Shown: positions 55,224 to 64,000 of the stretch, piece after piece | Layout of the letters: each line of letters begins with the position of its first letter | Numbering within the stretch: the stretch's first letter is position 1 | NCBI RefSeq assembly: GCF_030272615.1 | Contig: NC_081406.1 | Span: 231,126,396-231,190,395, forward strand | Reading direction: 5' to 3' | Length of the DNA stretch: 64,000 bases | Source: Cryptomeria japonica | Lineage: Eukaryota; Streptophyta; Pinopsida; Cupressales; Cupressaceae | Translations under genes and position numbers: made by a program | The notes under the pieces: model-generated | Seen by the model: the letters and a program-made list of their open reading frames with translations, nothing else | What the model was told of the DNA's origin: nothing | Database searches by the model: none

Positions 55224-57188
55224 TTAGATATGACTATCTCCTGAGGCTGACGGTCTCGTAGCAGATGGCCCAGCTCCTTGATCTCCCCCACATGGATCAC
55301 GTTGAGAAGGCCCTGTAATACCTCTTCTCTCTATCCATGTCTGACTCCGAGCAGATCAACTGGCTACATAGTTAGGAGCTCTTTTCTCTCTAGGGACTAG
55401 ATCCTCATATAACCGCCTGTAGTACTCGGCCACCATGGTCGTGTACCATATCTCTCAGTGTGTCCCACATCGAGGCACCACCTGTCGCTCTCTGCAATCT
55501 CTCTGCAAGCTCCTCTGCCCGACCTCGACGCTCTCTCTTCGTATCCCGCTCTATCGTAATCTGGCACTACTGTGCTAGCACCTATACCTATAGCTGCTGC
55601 ACTGTGACCTATAGGGATCTAATCTGTGAGTCATGCCAATGGGTGGGTACTCTAATATGAATGGGTACTTGTGTCATGGCCCCACCCATACACATCCCTG
55701 TCTGAGGTTCCAGTGGAGGTAGAACATCTGATCTCCTCCTCTGGGCGGGTCGCCTATCATCCTTTATGCCCCCCACCGCCGCTAACACTGCACCTACCCT
55801 AGCCACACCACCAAATCCTCCTCCTCTCCCTCCATCCCCTCCTCATCCTTTATCTCATCCTCTATCTCTCCCTCCATCACCCCCTCGCCCTCTGTCTCTC
55901 CCTAAACCTCCTCTATCACCTCCATATTCTCCTCCTCCTCCTCCATCATCCCCATCTCCCTCTTCGACCTCCTCTCCCTCCTCATCTCTCTGTCTAAGTC
56001 CCCCTTGCCTGTCTGGCTGCTCATCCTCCTCATCATCAAAAGTAGGTAGCATCTCTGTTGGATCTGATATCCGTGCCACTGCATGTGCCACGAAGTAGGT
56101 CAAGAACTCCTCTGTCATCCCCACATCAACAACCCCAGCTCCATAATCCCATATCTGGCCTACCAACGTCATGTACTCCTCTACTGCCGCTACACTATCC
56201 ACTGTGGGCCCCCACTCAGGCACATCATGTCTCTGATGAGCATATAAACATGCTCCTTGTGGTATCCCCTATTGTCTCCCATACTGTCGCTGCACACGGT
56301 TATGCAAAAATCGCTCAATGATAAAGGGCGTCCACCCAATCAAATATATAGACATATACACATAGGGAATCTCTAGCCCATCCTCATCCCACACCTCACA
56401 ATCCATATACAGTCTCCAAATGACCATATCAATATCATCCAATACTTTCCGTTGGTGCTCTAGTTTGCCCAGCTTACATTGGACAACTATACTTGTATAC
56501 CCATATGCATATGCTCACCCAACCGGCCTATCCCTATTTGCAAGTGGCCTCGCTGTAGGAATATGCTCCCAGGCCCACACCTATAATAAGGTCACCCCGC
56601 TAACAAACTGGTGTATCCCAGATACACTACCTGGTGCAGCTCCCTATAAAGGTGCGCTAACATGCAGGACCCCCATGCAAACCCACGTCCTTGTGTAACC
56701 ATGTCCTCCAAAACCAATCCCCATCCCACAGCTAGTCCCTTCGACCTATGGTCGGGACACAAAAATCCACCAATGAAACCTGCTAGAACAGAGGGTAAAA
56801 GAGCATAATCAAGATCCACAAACTCCTGCCATGGGACCTCATATCCACAAATCTGATCATCTTGGAAGATGCGACAAAGAGCCTCTATCCCACCCTCAGT
56901 TTGCTCATATGGCAACAAGGCCCCCACAATTGGAATTCATAGAATGCGATAACAGTCCTCAGGTGTGACCGTTATCTCGCCTGTAGCCAAATGGAAGGTG
57001 TTTATGTCACTATGCCACCTCTCTGCCAAAACTGTCAACAAACCCCGGATAATGATATACTGAGGCATGTCTAATAAAGAAGTCAAACCGCATCTCTCAA
57101 TCACATCTCTATCAACCTGTGACAATCGCGGAATCGATGACCACAGTCACAAAAATCGCTCTCGTGATTGAAGTACACCAAGTTGTGC
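55224..57188 (-). pseudogene. Plant Mobile Domain (PMD) gene, exon 2, antisense in element 2
   Basis: Minus strand. GTTTTGCAG acceptor, then AQLGVLQSRERFL, SQVDRDVIERCGLTSLLDMP, DINTFHLATGEITVTPEDCY, IPIVGALLPYEQ, DYALLPSVLAGFIGGF and CMLAHLYRELHQ. A one-base loss in a G run near 56592 is followed by VWAWEHIPTARPL, GWTPFIIERFLHNRVQRQYG, VPEWGPTVDSVAAVEEYMTL, a Gly/Asp/Glu-rich tail and a basic coiled-coil end, to TAA 55226-55224. The FHL-x-x-GE-x-T-T/V-x-x-D, WAWEH-x-P and HNRV-x-RQ-G words identify the PMD family (MAIN/MAIL-like, also TE-borne). About eight stops, mostly TAG for CAG. Host PMD proteins act in heterochromatin silencing; a role here is unknown. Confidence 0.88.
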
Positions 57189-57275
57189 CTGCAAAACAAC
57201 AAATGTCCATCATCAGTTCCCACATCTATCTAATATATCCAATCAAAACAAAATCAACTTGAAACAACAAAGCAT

Positions 57276-57600
57276 CAAAACAAGCACCATATCGAAAATC
57301 AAAGCACAATATCAAAAATCAAAGCACAATATCAAAAATCAAAGCACCATATCGAAAATCAAAGAACCATATCGAAAATCAAAGCACCATATCGAAAATC
57401 AAAGACCCATATCAAAAATCAAAGCACCATATAAAAAATTAAATACCCATATCGAAAGCAATATCAAGTCCCATATCGAAATCAATCAAATCAAAGACCC
57501 ATATCGAAAGCACTATCAAGTCCCATATCGAAATCAATCAAATCAAACATCCATATCAAAATCATATCAAAGACCCATAATGCAAGCAATTCAAAATCCA
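57276..57600. repeat. 20-bp tandem array in the PMD intron
   Basis: GCACCATATCGAAAATCAAA and close variants repeat about eight times at 20-bp spacing, then continue in a looser 35-60 bp pattern (CCCATATCGAAA, AATCAATCAAATC). Confidence 0.85.
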
Positions 57601-57959
57601 TAACGCAAGCATCATATCGAGAAATCAAAAATCATAGACCCATAACGCAAGCAATTCAAAATCCATAATGCAAGCATCACATCAGGAATCATATCGGAAA
57701 TCAAGAATCAGAACTCATATCAAACATCAAATTCATGTTGCAAGGCAAAAATTAAAGATCCACATCAAACAGAAAATCAGGATCCTCATTCAAACAATCA
57801 ATCAGCTTGGCATTTCATAACAAAAGCAATTTCAATAGACTCTCAATCATCGTATCAAGACCCGGACATCATCACAACAGGCAAAATATTAGCTCAAAAC
57901 CCATCCCAAAACACTTAGCAGGCACCTATCCGCTGCTAAGCCATCTCCCTCATCTATTC

Positions 57960-58310
57960 CCCCTGCGACACATTCTTCCAAGTCTTTTCTACCCATTTCT
58001 CTTACCCATGCGCCACAACATCCCTCCCATGCGCTAAGCTGCTAACCATGCACTATCTTTCCTCACCTATGCACTAAACTAACCTATGCACTAACTGGGG
58101 TTGCCATCACGCTACCCCAGTTACCCTATGCACTATCCTACACCCCCTGTGTGCTTACCTGTCAACCCTATGCACTACAAGACTAAACACGCTATCCTAA
58201 ACCTACGACGCGTTGCAGAATGCACCTCAGACGCTAACCTAACTAGGTTACCCTACGCGCTATGATTCTTATCGTATGTGCTATTCTAGACTACCTACAT
58301 GCTAAAATGA
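57960..58310 (-). repeat. TAGYGCAT array downstream of the PMD promoter
   Basis: On the plus strand ATGC(G/A)C(T/C)A recurs, with GC(G/A)C starting at 58010, 58031, 58050, 58071 and 58088, and further copies to 58300 (GCGCTA and GTGCTA 21 bp apart near 58257-58280). Read on the minus strand, the sense strand of the PMD gene, the motif is TAG(C/T)GCAT, the same as in the leader arrays of element 2. It lies in intron 1, within 100-550 bp of the putative transcription start. Confidence 0.75.
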
Positions 58311-58391
58311 CGAATTTGAAAGCAAAAAAAGAAAAACATGATCAAAATCGATAAAATTAATAAAAAATGTTGCAAAATTTGGGTGACTTAC

Positions 58392-58466
58392 AGGTGGACC
58401 ATACACAGCGGGCCTCTGGTATCGACGAACGCACTCCAACTGGTGAGAAGCATAAGGAACCGACAT
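58392..58466 (-). pseudogene. PMD gene exon 1
   Basis: ATG at 58466; 25 codons (MSVPYASHQLECVRRYQRPA, VYGPP), then a consensus GTAAGT donor. Phase 0, joining in frame to AQLGVLQ at 57188. The intron is 1203 bp. It is intact, unlike exon 2. Since splice sites lie on the strand antisense to the element's RNA, the intron would survive retrotransposition. Confidence 0.7.
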
Positions 58467-58540
58467 TTTCGTCAAAGCTAAGGTGTCACAATCGCAAAGA
58501 GACAAATGTGCAAATGACAAGAATAGAATCACTTTTTACC

Positions 58541-58548
58541 TTTTTATA
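58541..58548 (-). promoter_or_regulatory. TATA box of the antisense PMD gene
   Basis: Minus strand CCCTATAAAAAGGTAAA, about 75 bp before the exon 1 ATG. Confidence 0.6.
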
Positions 58549-58857
58549 GGGTAGAAGTCAAAAAGGGTTAGTAGGTGGGGCATGTATTTTGCTTATTTTC
58601 TCACTTTTAACCTTATCAAACATCATTATTCGGGAGATGAATCAATTACACTGCATTCAACATAGTCAAAATTTCAAAATGCAGTTAATTCAAAAATGCT
58701 CATCAAATCAACAAAATTTTAAAAAGCCTTGATTCATCTCCCGAGGGGGCATCATCAATATCGGTCATCAAATCTGGGGCATCATATCGACATTTCGACA
58801 CAAACATCATATCCAACAAAATTTTCTTTGAATTAACATGTGCACACACGTCACTTC
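58549..58857. other. PMD promoter region / element 2 3' end
   Basis: No ORF. Contains CCCGAGGGGGCATCATC at 58740, a second purine-rich tract like those near 12.5-12.9 kb. Confidence 0.4.
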
Positions 58858-58871
58858 AAAGAGGGGCAAAA
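58858..58871 (+). other. Polypurine tract of element 2
   Basis: AAAGAGGGGCAAAA directly before the 3' LTR. Confidence 0.85.
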
Positions 58872-60347
58872 TGTAGACGTATAAAAATGACCACTTTCCT
58901 AAATGAATATTTAATATTCATTTTAACCTCATTCCTCTATTTAATTAAATTCTTCACATTCATCTATTTAATTAAATGAATTTCTTAATTTGTTTAATTG
59001 AGTTCACCTAAGCCTTTCATAACCTTTAATTAAATAAATCACTTTATTTAATTAATTTTGCTTTTCTCCCCCTTTAAATAAATTCACATTTAATTAAAAT
59101 GACCCTTGCAAGTAAATAAATCTAATTTATTTATTTAAATCCCCCACTTGTATTTATGCAAGTTGTGTCTATTTTTGTTGAAATAAAGTAATTTATTTTA
59201 ATTAAAATTCCCCTCCACCCACTTGCATTTTCCTACATCTCCCACTTGCCTCTCTAAACCCCCTTCTAGATTCTTCTAATCACTTCTAAATTATCCTAAT
59301 CCATCTCCTAAATATTGTCACATCCCTAAGCAAAGGGAAGTCACTTCTCAAACCCTCAAAGTCTTTGAAAATCATTAAAGGCTTTATGTCTTCAACAAGT
59401 TAACCTTTAAAGTCTTCCTAACCATTAATGGTTAACTCAACCTTCTTACATGATTAGAGACTTTCTCTCTAACTCAACCTTCATCTAACCCAAGGGTCTC
59501 ATCAAGCATTCATTGCTTTGACCATGGTTATCCCTTTAACCCTTGCACAAGACTTTATCCTTTGGGTAAAAGCTTTATCCAATGGATAACCCTAACCTAA
59601 CCTTAACCCTTACCTCCTAAGGTAACCTTCATGTCTTCTCAAGCATTTAATGCTTCTTACATCTCCTCTCAAGCAATCTTTTATTGACAATTGTCACCAT
59701 TTCATTGGTGAGAATTGTAAACATGGATTGATAACTTTCAATCTTGGCCCTTGTTAAGATTATCCAATCTTTTCCATCCATTGCCCTATTTTTCCTATAA
59801 ATAGAGCTCCCATTCTTCATTTCATAATCCAAGTCTTTAGTATCAAACTTATAGACATTTTGCTAAGTATATGCAAGTTTCATGCATCTAATCTATAATC
59901 ATTTTAAAATCAAGCATTTAGCCTCTCTTTGAATAGAAATCATCTCAATAAGCATTTTGAGAAGCATTTCCATTATCAGAGCACTCTCATGTTAGATTAG
60001 TATATCATGTTAGGATAGATTTTACTAATCTTTTATTTTATCATCATATTCCATGCTAGTTTAAATCATATTAGATTTAACATCATGCATAACTAGGAAT
60101 GCATTCATATTAAGTTGATCAAACATTCCTCATTCTTGGAGTTTTCATTCTTGAAGTCACTTTGCTCAGTGATCTGAGAGCAAAGGCATTGACTTGAGGG
60201 ATCCTGTGAGATAGAGAACAATGGAACGTCCCTTGGGGAGTTGAGCTATTCAATATAGCTTCATAACTTGCACCATGAGTCCCATTTGTGTGTGGACCTT
60301 TTTGAAACCGGATTTTCCGTTTCTTTGCACCACTTTTCCCGCACACA
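58872..60347 (+). mobile_element. 3' LTR of element 2
   Basis: Same ends as the 5' LTR (TGTAGACG ... CGCACACA), followed by the AGTTG duplication. Confidence 0.95.
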
Positions 60348-60352
60348 AGTTG
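60348..60352 (+). other. Target site duplication of element 2 (right)
   Basis: AGTTG, matching 35663-35667. Confidence 0.95.
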
Positions 60353-61258
60353 CACACTTTAATTTACTACAGGAAAGAATCAATGTTTTTTGTGTTTGAT
60401 GCACTTGCATAAATTGTAGGGTGGACTATCATTACATTGATTATCCTCTCCCCTTACGTTTAGGATCTTGGGTGTAAGAGAAAGGTGATTAACAACACTT
60501 GCCTTTTTGTTTTTAGAAAATAGTCTACCTCTTAGTGCTATATGTCGGTAAGAGGGAATGAACCAAGTGATACTTTCTTTTGGTCTGCTATATAAATATT
60601 TTTTGTTTTGACGAAAACCATAATCAACTAGTGTTGTTGCGCTATACTGACAATTTCTCTTAATATCTACATGCAAATACCTTCATCGTCTTGACGAAAT
60701 TCAAAATCTCCTAGTGCTTATGTGGTAAATGCATAAAAACCTGTGTTTGATAGATTGAGATATCTCTTAATGAGTCAATTGTTGCATGCATAGCCACCAG
60801 ATTTACCCTGAAAGTTTTCCCACTATGAACTGATGTTTTTAGTAACCCAAAACCTTTGATACTTGAAGGGTGTAAGAGGTCAAACCTCTAAAGCCGTCCT
60901 AATTTGTACTATTCATTGTTGAGACAAATGTCCCTCAGTTCATTAGATCTTTGAATCTTTGAGGTATGAGATTTTGGTGAAGTGTGTGTCATGTAAGGGG
61001 GATTCAATGCCTCCAATATCTCTTTATGTCCGCTTTATCTCAGTATATGGAGAATTCCAAGTGAGGACTCAACATGTAATATATGTATTCCAAGCCTCAG
61101 GTTGTTTTGTCTGATTTGTCTCCACGTTTTAACCAGTAATTATAAATATTTGAACTAGTTTAGGCCCTCATCATCTTGGTTGAGTCAGACACTTTGTGTT
61201 TATGCTTGATGTATTTTTGTGCCACTCAAATATTTTGCCAAAAAATCAAGTTCAAGTC
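60353..61258. other. Element 3 leader after the insertion
   Basis: No gene seen; untranslated leader. Confidence 0.4.
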
Positions 61259-61259
61259 A

Positions 61260-61345
61260 TCCAAAAATCATAGGTTTGCTTATCAGAACCACCAAATTGC
61301 TTGTAGAAATAATGGGTTTGCTTCCAGAAGTGGCGGGAACGCCGT
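61260..61345 (+). repeat. 21-bp phased motif array, element 3 leader (right part)
   Basis: Four units; TTGCT (or AACGC) starts at 61276, 61297, 61318 and 61339, all 21 bp apart. The units read ATAGGTTTGCTT, CCAAATTGCTT, AATGGGTTTGCTT and GGCGGGAACGCC. Same motifs, and the same switch to GGCRGGAACGC in the last unit, as at 35210-35440. Confidence 0.7.
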
Positions 61346-62295
61346 TTGCTATGTTATTCTACCCATTTTTTTCTAGTGTCAGTGTTGCTTATTTCTGTAA
61401 GCGGGTTTGTTAGTCAGCCAAACTTGGTTTTCATCCATTTTCACCGTCATTACTACTAACCAAGGTCCTGATTTGTGTCATCATCTTGACTTATCCCATA
61501 TTTTTGGTCATTATCCTGGTTATCATTTCAATCTTATGTCGTCACTATCGCCAATTTTCATCCTTCGTCATATTGCGCTATCATTGTTTCATCATCATCA
61601 TACCTTTTCCTATGTCGAGGATTAAAAATTTAGTCAAATCAAATCTTTAAATCCAATCAATTTTGTCATCAAGTGTTGTATCCCATATCCTTTTGTGTCT
61701 TGAATTGGTCATCCAGTATAGTTGACTTGAGTCAATTGATCCTTTATTTTATCCCATCAAATCGATCATCCTTTTTAAGTCAATTATCCAATCCATCCAT
61801 CCAGTTCATCAAATCAATCAAATCTGAAATTCAGTCCCCTTTCACACTTGGTATCATATCTCAAAAATTGCAAAGTCTATATCCTTCTCAGCAAGTATCA
61901 TCACCATCTCTTTGACTATATCGTGTCTAGATTCTAGTCTTTTGTATCATTGAGGCTCTGTTACCTCAAGCTAGAGGTTTGGTTCATATTGTTTCATCTT
62001 GTTACTTAAGTGCATCCTCTTGAGTAGCTTAGTGTCGCATTGTTCAATTAGACTTATCCATTTGCAATTTAAGGATCAAATATTTTCAAGCAATCTCTCT
62101 TTGGTTCAGTTGTTTTCATTTGTCTCATCTATCATTGCCCCAGTTTGTTCGAATCAATCAGTTAATCTCATCCTTAACTTTAGCTTTGTCATCATCATAT
62201 ATTTTCATAGTTCATGCCCGTCACCACTTGATCCTGATCTAGACAAGCGATGGAACAACAACCTTCCTAGTTAGGAGTAGGGCCTTCTAATGCAT
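61346..62295. other. Element 3 leader, anonymous
   Basis: Pyrimidine-rich (TCATC-rich) DNA with no supported gene. Confidence 0.35.
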
Positions 62296-64000
62296 AACCA
62301 ACTCTCAATTTGGGTGTTAATCATATTATGTCAGATTGTTTCCCTACCAACTTTGATCCATTTAATCCGACTGTCTCCAAGGAGACAATGGTCAATTAAC
62401 CTGATGAGACTAATGTTTTAGTTAATCTTGTCGATCAATTCCTTTCAAATCCAGATAATTCTCAAATGGTGGATGAAATCACTGAAATTGACAAGAACCT
62501 TATTTTTGCAAACATGGTTGCCCGAGGTATGACTATTGCGTTGCCTAATGCACTTGTGACTGCTAATCTACAAGAATCCCCTCAATAGCAAGTACCTCCA
62601 CAACAATCTCTATTAGCATCATTTCCAATCCAAACCTCAATATCGTTACCACAATAGAGTAACCCATTTGCATCTATGGGATTACCACCTATGGATATGA
62701 TGGAAAGGTATTATCAACCTTTTTACGCCACTTCTTCAAGACTTGTTCCAACTCTAGGGGGAGTTATCTACAATGCACCCACTTGTGCACCATCTACACA
62801 ACTTCTCACTTCAATTCCCATGATGACCTAGATGCCCATGACTTCTAGTGTAGTGCATGTTACTCTTTTTTCAATCTAGTAAAACAACCATCAAACTTAC
62901 CTCCTATGCAAACACCAACTTGAACTACAAGAATGCCTAGTTATCCTCCACCACCTATTACATAAGCCATAATTGAGAGCATGTGTTATATAATTCCAAC
63001 ATCATCTATGCCCCCACTTGTACAATATATGCCACGAGTTGTCAGTACACCTTAATATCAATAGCAAGTAACCACACCACCTATTATCTTGCAACCACGA
63101 TTCAGTTACAAGCACCATCTTCATCTTATGTTGTTCCAAACATTCAACAACTGCCAAGTGGCCCCAATCAAAATCCTTCATTATACAATGCACAACAACC
63201 AAATGTGTCTCATCCTAATTATATCAAAGGTAATTACCTACAGAGTGGTATTCCTCAAGTTTAACAACCCCAAAATGTGTAGCATCAATAGCAATATCTC
63301 ACTTCACAACAAAATTTGCAATCTATTCACGACCACCCCAATATCGACAACCAAAACTTGTTCAACAAAATGTCCCTGTTTATCATAACATGACAAAATA
63401 TCAATACCTACCACAAAAATCAAACTATGCTCATCCATCTCTAGTGGCATATCAAACAAAACTTTATCAGTTGGCTACACCATCTCTCGATCCATTTATA
63501 GTTAATATTGAATGGGAGAAAATGAAGGCAACTCTCAAAACTTTACAAGACAATAACTTCGAGTGAGTTTTCAAGGTTGATGAGATTTGCCCGTATCTAT
63601 TTGATAAGTCAATAACATCAATGTCATTCCCCAAACACATTGAAACACAAAAATTTGAAAAATACAAGGGGAAAGATGATCCACATCATCACATCAAGGA
63701 GTTCCATATGGCTTGCCAAGGGGTGGCATACTGCGCCAATTATCTCCTACATCTATTTCCCAAAAAATTTAGCAAATCATCTCTAGAATGGTTTCCCATG
63801 TTGCCATTTGGTGCTATAATGATACCTACCTTAATCACTTCAAAGAGAAGTATCCAGTGGCTCATAAATTAGCTACTAAGAGATGGGATTACCAAGGTGG
63901 AGGATTGGGACAAAAAGAATATGGGATCAAAATACCAGTTGACCTAGTTTCTAATGTTCGCCATCAAGGCTTGGTTTTGTAAATTCTTCTCATGAAGCCT
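62296..64000 (+). pseudogene. Element 3 gag (Pro/Gln-rich N-terminus and core), truncated by window
   Basis: From about 62309 one broken frame gives SDCFPTNFDPFNPTVSKETM, LVDQFLSNPDNSQMVDEITE, QVPPQQSLLASFPIQTSISL and YYQPFYATSSRLVPTLGG, a Pro/Gln/Ser-rich region. TAG repeatedly replaces an expected Gln (after SPQ, after LPQ, after MMT). The gag core follows: VDEICPYLFDKS, FEKYKGKDDPHHHIKEFH, LLHLFPKKFS. Near 63830 the core breaks off and the shifted frame reads GGGLGQKEYGIKIPVDL, which looks like a G-patch rather than gag, so an internal deletion may join gag to a later region. Confidence 0.75.

Overview
The window looks like TE-dense nuclear DNA of a seed plant with a very large genome, most likely a gymnosperm. 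That is an inference from three things: multi-kilobase introns in the one recognisable cellular gene, LTR retrotransposons nested three deep, and abundant decayed Ty3/gypsy, Ty1/copia and LINE DNA. No prokaryotic or organellar feature is visible. Names such as 'element 1' are local labels.

Layout. 1-2535: gag and leader of a decayed Ty3/gypsy element on the minus strand (element 1). 3349-9782: an intron-containing minus-strand gene relic with a TATA box and phase-0 exons. Two of its exons are duplicated as a pair, its introns are filled by (TA)n and (TG)n, and tandem or palindromic arrays lie on both sides. 10.0-11.86 kb: LTR and leader of another minus-strand LTR element (element 4). 11.9-17.9 kb: LTR-like and anonymous DNA with one unidentified ORF. 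17979-22271: the only clear host gene, INO80 complex subunit C (IES6/YL1-C family), minus strand, three exons, with a possible further coding exon at 31.02 kb. 24.6-29.8 kb: decayed LTRs, a gypsy integrase and a LINE reverse transcriptase, probably within or upstream of that gene. 31.66-32.44 kb: a long purine tract.

33979-64000 is a nest. An outer Ty3/gypsy element (element 3; 5' LTR 33979-35047, gag near 62.3-64 kb) is split by a 24.7-kb Tat-lineage Ty3/gypsy element (element 2; 35668-60347, 5-bp target duplication AGTTG). Element 2 in turn carries a 6.0-kb Ty1/copia element in antisense (38188-44208, target duplication AAAAA). Element 2 has gag, protease, a G-patch, reverse transcriptase, two RNase H domains and integrase, all broken by stops and frameshifts. 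Between pol and its 3' LTR it carries an antisense, intron-containing Plant Mobile Domain (PMD) gene with its own TATA box.

The most unusual signal is in the untranslated leaders. Elements 2 and 3 carry arrays of short degenerate motifs phased at exactly 21 bp, and elements 1 and 4 carry similar arrays at about 21-22 bp. The core motif differs between elements. The element 2 motif (TAGCGCAT) also recurs, in the sense direction, downstream of the TATA box of the antisense PMD gene. Elements 1 and 2 share an identical 18-nt hairpin in the leader. Most inactivating stops are TAG or TGA where the family or a duplicate has CAG or CGA, consistent with decay of methylated cytosines.
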